This document shows, in pieces, positions 35,415 to 43,058 of a DNA stretch of 64,000 nucleotides (its first letter is position 1; every line of letters starts with the position of its first letter). The notes under the pieces were generated by a model. It had not been told where the DNA came from and ran no database searches. It saw only the letters and a list, made by a program, of their open reading frames with translations. The DNA lies in NCBI RefSeq assembly GCF_036014195.1, contig NZ_CP107918.1, forward strand, positions 310,001-374,000, read 5' to 3'. Both the position numbers and the translations under genes were made by a program. This DNA is from Streptomyces sp. NBC_00442. GTDB lineage: Bacteria; Actinomycetota; Actinomycetes; Streptomycetales; Streptomycetaceae.

Positions 35415-36611
35415 TCACGGGCCGGCCGCACCGACCCGGGCAGGACGGCTGCCGCCGGAGGACGCCGAGCCGAGGATGGAGCCGCTGGTGGAGCCGCAGA
35501 TGGAGCCGCTGGTGGACCGGCTCGCGACATTCTGACGGGCCCCCGACCGCTTCCTCGGCCTCGGCGAGTGGGCGGTACTCGTCGCCCGGCCCGCCTGCGC
35601 CGTCAGGACGTACAGCAGGGCGAGGCTGATCAGCCAGTCGGTCACCGCGGAGAACTGGTTGAGCGTGAATTTGAAGGCCTGGCCGAGGAGGAGGTCCACG
35701 AGGAGCGCGGCACGCAGGCTGCGCAGGGCGGCGTCCCGGTCCCGGCGCAGCAACGTCGTACCGCGCAACGCGAGGACCAGGGAAGCGAGTGAGCAGGTCA
35801 GGACCCCGGCGATGGACGTCCACTCCGTCTCGTGGGCGAGGGCGCCCGTGAGCCCTGCGACGGCGACGGCGATGAGCAGGGCCGCCGCCTGCAAGGTCGT
35901 GCCCCAGGCCGCGATCCGCACGAGGCCCCGACGCCGCGACACCTGGGCGCTCAGCCACGCGCGGACGGCTCGCCACACCTCGTGGTGCGGGCCGGGCGCG
36001 CGCGCCGGGGCCTCGGGTACCGCTTCGATGAGGGCCGCCAGGGCCGCGTCCAGTTCGGTGGCGGGTGCGCCCGCGCCGCGCAGGCGACGCAGCGCCTCCT
36101 CCCGTTCGTGCGGGGTCAGACCGCACAGGACGCCGTGCAGTGCGGTGTCCGCGGCGGCGGCCGAGCGGGTCGCGCCGGGGGCCGCCTCCCTGTCCACGCG
36201 CGTGCGGCACGTGACCCACCAGGCCAGACCGGTCAGGGCGGCGAACGTGAGATAGATGATTCCGGCCGCGGGCCGGTAGAAGTAGCCGACGTCGGCGACC
36301 AGTTTGCCGACCTCGTCGATGAAGAGGCCGAACCCGACGCCGCCGACGAGGGCGCCCCGCCGCCGGGAGGCGACGCCGGTGAAGACGAGCATGACGAGAA
36401 GTCCCGCCAGCATCAGGAGCCCGCCCCACAGCATGTGGGAGATGTGCAGCCTGCCGGCTCCCGCGCCTCCCCCGAGTTTGGGGTAGCCGGTCATCGCGAG
36501 GAAGGCGCGGGTCGCCAGGACGGTGACGATGCCGGTGAGAACGAAGAGCCACAAGTGCGACGCGGCGCTCGCGGTGCGCAGGAATCCGTTGGTCACATGC
36601 GTACGGGGCAT
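35415..36611 (-). CDS. Multi-pass membrane protein of unknown function
   Basis: A 398-residue protein with about four N-terminal hydrophobic segments (LWLFVLTGIVTVLATRAFLA; MLWGGLLMLAGLLVMLVF; ALVGGVGFGLFIDEVG; IIYLTFAALTGLAWWV). A cytoplasmic Ala/Arg-rich middle with the HEREEALRRL helix follows, then about four more C-terminal segments. I do not recognise the family. The tail is low complexity (SGSICGSTSGSILGS) from a 24-bp duplication. ATG 36611 was chosen at the beginning of the hydrophobic pattern; an in-frame extension runs upstream into another gene. It stands apart from the hydrolase gene by a terminator. Confidence 0.8.
   Translation of the reverse strand: MPRTHVTNGFLRTASAASHLWLFVLTGIVTVLATRAFLAMTGYPKLGGGAGAGRLHISHMLWGGLLMLAGLLVMLVFTGVASRRRGALVGGVGFGLFIDEVGKLVADVGYFYRPAAGIIYLTFAALTGLAWWVTCRTRVDREAAPGATRSAAAADTALHGVLCGLTPHEREEALRRLRGAGAPATELDAALAALIEAVPEAPARAPGPHHEVWRAVRAWLSAQVSRRRGLVRIAAWGTTLQAAALLIAVAVAGLTGALAHETEWTSIAGVLTCSLASLVLALRGTTLLRRDRDAALRSLRAALLVDLLLGQAFKFTLNQFSAVTDWLISLALLYVLTAQAGRATSTAHSPRPRKRSGARQNVASRSTSGSICGSTSGSILGSASSGGSRPARVGAAGP
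35475..35516. repeat. 24-bp direct repeat in the 3' end of the membrane-protein gene
   Basis: The unit at 35475-35498 is repeated from 35499 for at least 18 bases. It codes the repeated SGSIxGS part of the C-terminal tail. Confidence 0.6.
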
Positions 36612-36647
36612 GGTTCGAGCGTCGCGGGTTCGGTCCGCCCGATCCAT

Positions 36648-36682
36648 GGGGGCAGCCCCCCACTGGCCGACGGGCTGCCCCC
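36648..36682 (-). terminator. Terminator after the alpha/beta hydrolase gene
   Basis: GGGGGCAGCCC (36648-36658) pairs with GGGCTGCCCCC (36672-36682), 13-nt loop, about 90 bp beyond the hydrolase stop. Confidence 0.6.
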
Positions 36683-36771
36683 CCCTGGGCAGTTGGGGGC
36701 CAGACGGTGTCCGCCCGCGTCCCGCGCCGAGCGGGCGGACGGCCGGGGCGCGCACGAGCCGCCCGCCGGCT

Positions 36772-37740
36772 TCAGTCGTTCCGCGGGCGCGCCGTCCTCG
36801 TGGCCCGGATCCGCTGCGTGAGGAAGAGAGCCGCACGGTCCAGTGCCTCGTCGGCCTCGTCCAGGATGCCGGCGAACGCCTGGAAGACGTGAGGTACGTC
36901 GGCGACGACATCCAGGACCACGTCCACCGCGGCTTCCCTCGCCCGAGCGGCGAGGCGCGTGGAGTCGTCCAGGAGGATTTCGTTGGTGCCCACCTGCAGG
37001 AGCATCGGCGGGAGTCCGGCCAGGTCGGCGAGGACGGCGGGGCTGAGCAGGGGCTGGTGCGGGTCCTGACCCGCGGAATACAGGGCCCCGGTGTGCTCAA
37101 GTCCCGCACGGGTGAAGTACGGGTCGGCGCCGGCCCTGGTGTCCATGCTCGGCCCCGTCCGGGTCATGTCGAGTCCCGCGGAGAACGCCACGATCGCGGA
37201 GGGCATGGGCAGACCGGCGTCACGGGCGGCGAGGCACGTGGTGACGGCGAGGCCGCCGCCGGCGGAGTCCCCCGCGAACGCGATGGCCGACGGGTCCTCG
37301 CCGCCATCGAGCAGGGCGCGGTACGCGCTCAGCGCATCCTCGATCGCGGCCGGGAACGGGTGCTCGGGGGCGAGCCGGTAGTCGAGCGAGAGCGCCCTGA
37401 ACCGGGTTCGGCTCACCAGGTTCCCGGTCAGCGACAGCGCCGTGTGCGGCGAGCCGACCACGTAGGAGCCGCCGTGAAAATAGAGGATCGTCCCGGCTCG
37501 TGGGGCGTCGTGGGGCTCGACGAGCAGGGCGGGCCGGGCGCCGAGCGTCGCGGCTCGGGTGCGTATCCCCGTCGGGACGATCATCTCGGCCATCATCGCC
37601 CTGAACCCGGCCCGCAGCTCTTCCACCGACCCCGGGCCTTCTGTGCCCTCCGGGCTCTGCGAACCCTCTGCCCCGGCGGGTCCTTCGCGCCGCGGACGGC
37701 GGATCATCGCGTCGATCTCCGCGCGCTGCTGCCTGCTCAT
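36772..37740 (-). CDS. Alpha/beta hydrolase, hormone-sensitive-lipase (HSL) family esterase
   Basis: A 322-residue carboxylesterase. The HSL signatures are the oxyanion loop YFHGGSYVVGS and the nucleophile elbow GDSAGGGLAVT. The catalytic Asp/His are probably in the DDSTRLA and VPHVFQ regions. ATG 37740 has GGAGG 7 bp upstream. It is divergent from a MarR regulator, with 66 bp between the starts that are filled by palindromes, so it is very likely the target of that regulator. The natural substrate is unknown. Confidence 0.92.
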   Translation of the reverse strand: MSRQQRAEIDAMIRRPRREGPAGAEGSQSPEGTEGPGSVEELRAGFRAMMAEMIVPTGIRTRAATLGARPALLVEPHDAPRAGTILYFHGGSYVVGSPHTALSLTGNLVSRTRFRALSLDYRLAPEHPFPAAIEDALSAYRALLDGGEDPSAIAFAGDSAGGGLAVTTCLAARDAGLPMPSAIVAFSAGLDMTRTGPSMDTRAGADPYFTRAGLEHTGALYSAGQDPHQPLLSPAVLADLAGLPPMLLQVGTNEILLDDSTRLAARAREAAVDVVLDVVADVPHVFQAFAGILDEADEALDRAALFLTQRIRATRTARPRND

Positions 37741-37760
37741 GGTCGCCTCCATCGCGAGTA

Positions 37761-37813
37761 CATGCCCAGGAATCATATGCCTGGGCATGCAGGTAAGATA
37801 TATGCCATGGCAT
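37761..37813. promoter_or_regulatory. Operator cluster between the hydrolase and marR-type genes
   Basis: CATGCCCAGG (37761-37770) and CCTGGGCATG (37780-37789) are perfect 10-bp inverted arms. Inside lies ATGCCTGGGCAT (37777-37788). A second dyad, ATGCCATGGCAT (37802-37813), spans the regulator's start codon. The repeated ATGCC/GGCAT half sites fit binding by the MarR dimer and autoregulation. Confidence 0.7.
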
Positions 37814-38280
37814 CCAAGTCAAGTGACGGCATCGACCTGCCGGCCCTCTTCGCCGATCTCGTCCGCTGCGAGACGCGTCTCTACAACGCGCTCAACGACC
37901 GACTCCGTGAGGGGCACGGGATCCTCACGTCGCAGTTCGAGGCCCTGCGCTTCCTGCGCGACCGCCCCGGATCACGGGTGGCGGAGCTCGCCGTCGAGTT
38001 CGCGATCGGGATCGGGGCGAGCAGCAAAGGAGTCGACCGCCTGGAGAAGCAGGCCTGGGTCGTGCGGCGGCCCCATCCGTCGGACCGCCGGTCGTCGCTG
38101 CTGTACCTGACCGACGACGGCCTGCGGCTCACCGAGGCGGCGGAGGCGACGTTCGCACGGACGCTGGCGGAGCTGACGGCGGGCACCCTCGACGGCCCCG
38201 CGGGGCCCGCCGTCGCTCAGGTCCTTTCACGGCTGCGCTCCGCGCTCGAACGCGAGCAGATCGGCCTGCCCACGGGCTGA
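37807..38280 (+). CDS. MarR-family transcriptional regulator
   Basis: A 157-residue winged-helix repressor. The DNA-binding core is ILTSQFEALRFLRDRPGSRVAELAVEFAIGIGASSKGVDRLEKQAWVVRR in outline, and the wing is HPSDRRSSLLYLTDDG. ATG 37807 lies inside the palindrome ATGCCATGGCAT. It is divergent from the HSL-family esterase gene and probably represses both until a small ligand, perhaps an aromatic or ester compound, is present. The ligand is not visible from sequence. Confidence 0.94.
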   Translation: MASKSSDGIDLPALFADLVRCETRLYNALNDRLREGHGILTSQFEALRFLRDRPGSRVAELAVEFAIGIGASSKGVDRLEKQAWVVRRPHPSDRRSSLLYLTDDGLRLTEAAEATFARTLAELTAGTLDGPAGPAVAQVLSRLRSALEREQIGLPTG

Positions 38281-38322
38281 CTCCGACCGGAGGGCGCCTG
38301 CGCGGGACGCGTCTTCGTACGT

Positions 38323-38357
38323 GACGCGCTCAGTTCGGCATACGACGCGCTCAGTTC
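38323..38357. repeat. 14-bp direct repeat at the end of the AhpD-like gene
   Basis: GACGCGCTCAGTTC occurs at 38323-38336 and 38344-38357, a 21-bp period. The second copy contains the stop codon of the AhpD-like gene, so the first looks like a duplicated gene end. Confidence 0.55.
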
Positions 38358-38836
38358 AACGCGGCCGCGAAGGAGCCGACTTCGTAGGAACCTCCCCGCT
38401 GGTGCACGATCACGGCGAGCCGGTTCGCCGCGTTGATCAGGGCCACCAGGGCGACCAGCGCCGCGATCTGGTCGTCGTCGTAGTGCTTGCGCACCGCTGC
38501 CCACGTCTCGTCGGAGACACCCTCGTGGGCATCGGCGAGCCGGGTGCCCTCCTCGGCGAGCGCGAGCGCCGCCCGCTCGGCGTCGCTGAACACGGTGGAC
38601 TCGCGCCAGGCGGCGACCAGATTGAGCCGTACCGCCGTCTCACCGGCGGCCGACGCCTCCTTGGTGTGCATATCGATGCACCAGCCACAGCCGTTGATCT
38701 GGCTGGCCCGCAGCGACACCAGCTCCTGGGTGGACGCCGGCAGGGGCGACCGGTGGATCACCAGGGCGGCATTGGCGAAGCGCTTGGCGAACTTCGCGGC
38801 GATCTCGTTCTCGAACAGGTTGAATCGAGCGTCCAT
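38351..38836 (-). CDS. AhpD-like carboxymuconolactone decarboxylase-family protein
   Basis: A 161-residue CMD-family protein with the peroxidase-type motif CGWCIDMH (the two Cys and the His of AhpD-like alkylhydroperoxidases). It should reduce peroxides or a related substrate. ATG 38836 has a purine-rich site upstream. It is divergent from an ECF41 sigma gene. ECF41 factors are known to sit next to CMD-type, oxidoreductase or epimerase genes, and an ECF41-type promoter is present before this gene, so it is very probably the sigma factor's target. Confidence 0.93.
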   Translation of the reverse strand: MDARFNLFENEIAAKFAKRFANAALVIHRSPLPASTQELVSLRASQINGCGWCIDMHTKEASAAGETAVRLNLVAAWRESTVFSDAERAALALAEEGTRLADAHEGVSDETWAAVRKHYDDDQIAALVALVALINAANRLAVIVHQRGGSYEVGSFAAALN

Positions 38837-38887
38837 GACCTCGTCCTCACTCGTATCGGCTCATAGCGTTGCGCTGGACGGACACAA

Positions 38888-38914
38888 GACGCCGCCCGCC
38901 CGCCCGCCGTGACA
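38888..38914 (-). promoter_or_regulatory. ECF41-type promoter of the AhpD-like gene
   Basis: On the minus strand, TGTCACG (38914-38908) and CGTC (38891-38888) are 16 bp apart and sit about 50 bp before the start codon. The published ECF41 pattern is TGTCACA and CGTC. Confidence 0.75.
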
Positions 38915-38948
38915 GATCCGCGATGTGACGTGGACCATGGCTCACGGA

Positions 38949-38975
38949 TGTCACAGAACCGCGGGGTCCGGCGTC
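38949..38975 (+). promoter_or_regulatory. ECF41-type promoter of the sigma gene (autoregulation)
   Basis: TGTCACA (38949-38955), 16 bp, CGTC (38972-38975), about 42 bp before the sigma start. It has the same spacing as the divergent promoter. Confidence 0.8.
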
Positions 38976-39017
38976 TCGTGGGCGTCCCAGTGGAGAGCGA
39001 AGAGCGAGGAGCAGCCA

Positions 39018-39959
39018 GTGAAGAACGAGCACAGCGAGGGGGCCGGGGAGACGGCCGGGCGGCTTCCCGGCGACGAGGGCGCGGGCCCCGCCACCGAGGC
39101 GTTCGTGGCCCACCGGAATCTGCTGTTCACCGTCGCCTACGAGATGCTCGGCTCGGCCGCCGATGCCGAGGACGTGCTGCAGGAGACGTGGCTGCGGTGG
39201 TCCGGTGTCGATCTCGCGGCGGTGCGGGACCGGCGTGCCTATCTGGTCCGGATCACCACGCGGCAGGCGCTGAGCCGGCTGCGGACCCTCGGTCGCCGCA
39301 AGGAGTCCTACGTCGGCACCTGGCTGCCCGAGCCCCTGCTCACCACTCCGGACGTGGCCGACGACGTCGAGCTCGCCGACAGTGTCTCGATGGCGATGCT
39401 GCTGGTGATGGAGACGCTCACGCCGACCGAGCGGGCGGTGTTCGTGCTGCGTGACGTGTTCGGCCTGGAGTACGACGAGATCGCCCAGGCCGTGGACAAG
39501 AGCCCGGCCGCGGTCCGCCAGGTCGCGCACCGGGCGCGGGCGCATGTCGCGGCGCGGCGGCCGCGCGGGGCCGTGTCCGCCGCCGAGACCAGGGACGCGC
39601 TCGACGCGTTCCGGCGGGCGACCGACACGGGTGATCTCCAGGGCCTCCTGGACATCCTGGCGCCCGATGTGGTTCTCCTCGGTGACGGTGGCGGGATCAA
39701 GCAGGCGGTGCTGCGTCCGGTCGTCGGCGCGGACAAGGTGGCCCGTCTGCTGGCCCACGGGCTCGGCAGGATCGCGGCAGCGTCGCTGCGGCCTGCACAG
39801 GTCAACGGCTGGCCTGCGCTGGTCCTCCACCAGGACGGCGACGTCGACACCGTTCTGGCCCTGCGCATCGACGACGGCCTCGTCACTGGGATCTATGCCG
39901 TACGCAACCCGGAGAAGCTGTCCCACATGGACCGTCAGGCCCCCCTTCTGCGTCACTGA
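39018..39959 (+). CDS. ECF41-family sigma factor (SigJ-like) with SnoaL-like C-terminal domain
   Basis: A 313-residue extracytoplasmic-function sigma factor. Region 2: FVAHRNLLFTVAYEMLGSAADAEDVLQETWLRW. Region 4: LTPTERAVFVLRDVFGLEYDEIAQAV...AVRQVAHRAR. It has the ECF41 hallmarks: WLPEP in the linker, then a SnoaL/NTF2-like C-terminal domain with DGGG and the terminal NPEKL (NPDKL in the consensus). In characterised members the C-terminal domain itself controls activity, so no anti-sigma factor is needed, and none is seen here. The GTG start at 39018 has AGGAG. The gene is divergent from the AhpD-like gene and both have matching promoters. Confidence 0.95.
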   Translation: MKNEHSEGAGETAGRLPGDEGAGPATEAFVAHRNLLFTVAYEMLGSAADAEDVLQETWLRWSGVDLAAVRDRRAYLVRITTRQALSRLRTLGRRKESYVGTWLPEPLLTTPDVADDVELADSVSMAMLLVMETLTPTERAVFVLRDVFGLEYDEIAQAVDKSPAAVRQVAHRARAHVAARRPRGAVSAAETRDALDAFRRATDTGDLQGLLDILAPDVVLLGDGGGIKQAVLRPVVGADKVARLLAHGLGRIAAASLRPAQVNGWPALVLHQDGDVDTVLALRIDDGLVTGIYAVRNPEKLSHMDRQAPLLRH

Positions 39960-40026
39960 GACCGGGTACGCGCAGGCATCCATCCGTTGTGCGAAGTGAC
40001 ATTTCGCGCCGCTTCCCACGGGCTTA

Positions 40027-40068
40027 TACCGTCGGGTCCATACCGTTGAGTCCATACCGTCGGGTCCA
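40027..40068 (+). repeat. Three 14-bp tandem repeats ending at the amidase start codon
   Basis: TACCGTCGGGTCCA, TACCGTTGAGTCCA and TACCGTCGGGTCCA follow each other without gaps. The last A is the first base of the ATG at 40068. Confidence 0.85.
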
Positions 40069-40492
40069 TGGGCTCGAATTTTTCGACGGCCGAGCAACTC
40101 ACCGCTGCCTTGCGGGCCGGTGAAGTGATCTCCGCGGAACTGACCGCCGCGGCGATCGCCCGTTTCGAACGGGACGACGATGCGATCAACGCGATCTGCG
40201 TGCCGGACTTCGACCGTGCGCGGGCCGCCGCACGCGGCGCCGACCAGGCGCGTGCCCGGGGGGAGGACCGGCCCCTGCTCGGCAAGACCAACGTGCCCGT
40301 GGGGCTGCAGGACATCCCTCGGGCTGCTGGCGAGCCGCCGGTCTGCCCGCCACCGCCGTACCGACGGGCCGGTCGCCCGAAGGTCTGCCCGTGCGAGTGC
40401 AGCTCATCGGTCCGATGATCGAGGACCGCACCCCACTGCGGCTGGCCGAATTGCTTGAACGGAAGATCGGCGGCTTCCAAGTGCCGGAGTAG
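40068..40492 (+). pseudogene. Amidase-signature gene remnant with internal deletion
   Basis: The N-terminal part (from ATG 40068) reads STAEQLTAALRAGEVISAEL, ARFERDDDAINAI and GEDRPLLGKTNVPV, the normal start of an amidase-signature enzyme. After about 83 codons it passes directly, in another frame, into the C-terminal part (40337-40492): GLPATAVPTGRSPEGLPVRV, QLIGPMIEDRTPLRLAELLE and a stop. The central 300-400 residues with the catalytic Ser-Ser-Lys triad are missing. A single large deletion explains this. It marks the left edge of a stretch of broken genes and lower GC. Confidence 0.8.
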
Positions 40493-40870
40493 GGCGCGGA
40501 CGCCATCCGGAACGGCATCCGCCAGTGCCAATGCGTCGGCGGTCGGCCGATGACCGAGAGGTCCAACTCTTCTACAGGTGGCGCAAACGAGCCATTCCGC
40601 TTATCGGACCGACATGTCCAAATGTGGGCCCTGCCTGGCCGAAATGAATCGAATGTGCAGGTGGGCAGCCGTGGAGCGCTTGGAGACCTTGCCGAATTAG
40701 TGTCGTCTCCATTGAGCCACCGCATCGAGCTGGGCCCACATAAAAGGTTGAGCCTCGCACGCAAGTTGGCCTTACTTTCTCTCGCTCGTCGCCGTTGCCT
40801 CGGTGAACCGATTGGCCGCGAGCGGAATATGACCGGGTCTGATACTCACAGTGCTTGAGGAGCCACGACG
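40493..40870. other. Low-GC intergenic stretch without a recognisable gene
   Basis: 378 bp with clearly lower GC than the rest. Frames on both strands lack family features. A plus-strand open frame from 40550 (102 codons) has mixed composition and no ribosome site, so it is not called. It may be the eroded remnant of an insertion; I found no inverted-repeat ends. Confidence 0.5.
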
Positions 40871-41316
40871 ATGAAGAGAAACATCCGTAAGACCCTTGTC
40901 GGCTTTGCGTTACCGGAATGATGGCCGCCGGCCTCACCGTCGGGACCGCGGCAACAGCATCGGCTGCATCCCTGTGTCCCGGCTCGTTGATCGACACCTA
41001 CTACAACAAGACGTCCGAAGGAACTGTCGTCAGCAAAGTCCAGCTGTACTACTCGTCGGCGAACAACGGAACCGACTGCGCTGTCAACACCGCGGTGCTG
41101 TATGCCGGGAAGACAACCCAGCTCTCCGTCTACATAGGGGTCGGGTCGACGTACGACGGCGACATGGGGAATTACACGTCCTACGCAGGCCCAGTGAAGG
41201 TGACTGGAACCAACGGTCGTTGCGTCGACGTCGGCGGGAGCGCCGCGAACACGCGCGACGGAGGCCCGGGAGAGATCATCTGGAGCGTCGACCCGGGTTC
41301 CGTGCACTGCGGATAG
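40871..41316 (+). pseudogene. SapA-like spore-associated secreted protein, frameshift in the signal peptide
   Basis: ATG 40871 follows the ribosome site GAGGAG and begins a signal peptide, MKRNIRKTLVGFAL, that stops at 40919-40921. One base further on, from ATG 40918, another frame continues MMAAGLTVGTAATASAAS and the mature protein of about 115 residues (YYNKTSEGTVVSKVQLYYSS, MGNYTSYAGPVKV, CVDVGG). One added base before GG would restore GFALxGMMAAGLTVGTA, a perfect signal peptide. The mature part resembles spore-associated protein A. It is either a real frameshift or an error. The ATGA overlap could allow some re-initiation, but without the charged n-region secretion should be poor. Confidence 0.72.
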
Positions 41317-41328
41317 AGGCATGTGGAC

Positions 41329-41364
41329 CAGGGACGTTCACCGCTCGGCGGATGAACGTCCCTG
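41329..41364. terminator. Bidirectional terminator after the SapA-like gene
   Basis: CAGGGACGTTCA (41329-41340) pairs perfectly with 41353-41364 (12-bp stem, 12-nt loop) between convergent genes. Confidence 0.75.
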
Positions 41365-41457
41365 TCCATACGGCTCGTAGAGCGGGCGGACCCGGCGTCG
41401 AACGGCAACGTCCCCGGGGCGTCCGCCGCGTGACCGCCACTGAAGCGTGCCGGCGCG

Positions 41458-42771
41458 CTACACCCGCCCGGCGGCCATGCCGATCAGGCGGTCGAGTACG
41501 CGCCCGCCGCTGACCCGCAGTCCGTCGTGCTCCCATTCGTTGGTCACCCAGGCCCGCAGCCCGCCCACGGCGTCGGCGGTGGCCAGCGAATCGGCGGTGT
41601 CGACGTACATGTCGTCGTGGTAGACGGCGGCGAACACCGGGACCCGGTTGGCGGCCAGGACGTCGGGGGCGTACAGGTCGGGCCAGTCCGTGCGCCGGGC
41701 CAGGAGGTCGGCCGTCTCTCGCAAGGGGCGCAGCGCCGGGTCGGTGTCGAACATCCAGGGGTAGATCATCTCGCCGGTGAACCGCACGGGCGCGCCGTCG
41801 GACAGGGCCTGGGCCGCGTCGAACTCGGGGAACTCGTGACGTACCCGCTCGGCGGCCCAGCCCGTCGGCCCCGGGTCCACCGACCGCTGCCCGTAGATGG
41901 ATTCGTGCAGCACGGCGTAGAGCGGGCCCTCGGCGAAGGAGAGCTTCGCCTGGACGCCGGCCAGGAAGGCGTCGGAGAGCTCGGGGCCGGCGCCGCCGTG
42001 CACCCAGGCGTCTTCGAGCAGGTAGTGCAGCACGTCGGAGCCGTTGCCGGTGCCGAGCATCAGGCCGAGCGACTGGAAGGCCTGAACGGTCAGGGTCGCG
42101 CCGTCGGGCAGTTCGGCGGGCGCGGCGAGCAGGTGCTCGGCCACCCGGCGGACGGCCTCGACGTCCTGCGGGTAGCGCGCGTAGTGCGCGGCGTTCTTGC
42201 GGGCGACCCGCGGATAGGCCGCCCGGTACACGTCCGTGGCGCTGCTGCGCAGGCCCGCGAGGCCGCCGGTGACCAGCGCCTCGCGCAGTCCTTCGGGGGC
42301 GAGCGACAGATAGGTGAGCGTGCAGAAGCCGCCGAAGCTCTGCCCGAGCAGGGTCCACCGGCCCTGATCGCCGAGCAGCCGGCGCCGGATCAGCTCGGCG
42401 TCACGGACGATCGAGTCGGCGCGGAAGTGGGAGAGGTAGTCGGCCTGCTGGGCCGCGCCCCCGCGCAGGGGCAGGGTCTGGCGGTTCGCCGGGGTGGAGC
42501 GTCCGGTGCCGCGCTGGTCGAGCAGCAGGACCCGGTAGTCCTCCAGCGCCCGGTCGAGCCAGCCGTCACGGCCGAGCGGCCTGCCCGCCCGTCCGCCGGG
42601 GCCGCCCTGGAGGTAGAGCAGCCAAGGGAGTTGGGAGGTGTCCCTGCCGGCCGCGACCACCTCGCGGGCGTACACCTCGATCTGCTCGCCGTGCGGCGCT
42701 TCGTGGTTCAGCGGCACCTGGAAGCGGTGGTCGGTCAGGACGACACCCGGCTGTCGGATCACGGCGGACAT
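41458..42771 (-). CDS. Alpha/beta hydrolase, proline iminopeptidase-like
   Basis: A 437-residue peptidase of the S33 type. The oxyanion region LQGGPGG, the DQRGTGRST motif and the nucleophile elbow LGQSFGGFCTLTYL are all characteristic. The catalytic His is probably in WEHDGLR near the C-terminus. It should release N-terminal proline from peptides; no signal peptide is seen. ATG 42771 has AGGGAG just upstream. Directly beyond that ribosome site lie ten copies of a 7-bp repeat, so the leader is unusual. An in-frame reading continues upstream through the repeat but looks like translated repeat, not protein. Confidence 0.93.
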   Translation of the reverse strand: MSAVIRQPGVVLTDHRFQVPLNHEAPHGEQIEVYAREVVAAGRDTSQLPWLLYLQGGPGGRAGRPLGRDGWLDRALEDYRVLLLDQRGTGRSTPANRQTLPLRGGAAQQADYLSHFRADSIVRDAELIRRRLLGDQGRWTLLGQSFGGFCTLTYLSLAPEGLREALVTGGLAGLRSSATDVYRAAYPRVARKNAAHYARYPQDVEAVRRVAEHLLAAPAELPDGATLTVQAFQSLGLMLGTGNGSDVLHYLLEDAWVHGGAGPELSDAFLAGVQAKLSFAEGPLYAVLHESIYGQRSVDPGPTGWAAERVRHEFPEFDAAQALSDGAPVRFTGEMIYPWMFDTDPALRPLRETADLLARRTDWPDLYAPDVLAANRVPVFAAVYHDDMYVDTADSLATADAVGGLRAWVTNEWEHDGLRVSGGRVLDRLIGMAAGRV

Positions 42772-42781
42772 GAAGCTCCCT

Positions 42782-42851
42782 GTCTGCGGTCTGCGGTCTG
42801 CGGTCTGCGGTCTGCGGTCTGCGGTCTGCGGTCTGCGGTCTGCGGTCTGCG
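42782..42851. repeat. Ten tandem copies of the heptamer GTCTGCG
   Basis: A perfect 70-bp array in the leader of the peptidase gene (CGCAGAC in its sense), starting 10 bp upstream of the ATG and abutting the ribosome site. Seven is not a multiple of three. Confidence 0.95.
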
Positions 42852-43058
42852 GTCGATGCTCTTGCGGGGCCCACGGCACCGGTGGTTCGGGGGCTGTGCT
42901 CCGCGCCCGCCCTCGCGGCCCGGCCGGGCGATCCCGTCCCGACACCGCCCGGCCGAGCGGCCGCCCGGTCGTGCCAGGCGCGGTGCCGGCGCCCCCTGCG
43001 TACGGTAAGCGAGGGGGCCTGCGGCGGTCGCGGCGGCCCGTGGTGTACGAAGTTCTAC

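Noticed and set aside
40550..40858. 102-codon open frame in the low-GC gap
   Set aside because: No ribosome site, mixed composition, no family features; not supportable as a gene.
42772..42945. N-terminal extension of the peptidase through the heptamer repeat
   Set aside because: The added sequence is translated repeat (RPQTADR units), and a good ribosome site precedes ATG 42771.
41527..43008. Long plus-strand open frame (493 codons) opposite the proline iminopeptidase gene
   Set aside because: It is the antisense shadow of a gene with clear catalytic motifs. High GC leaves few stop codons in this frame, and the reading has no domain features.
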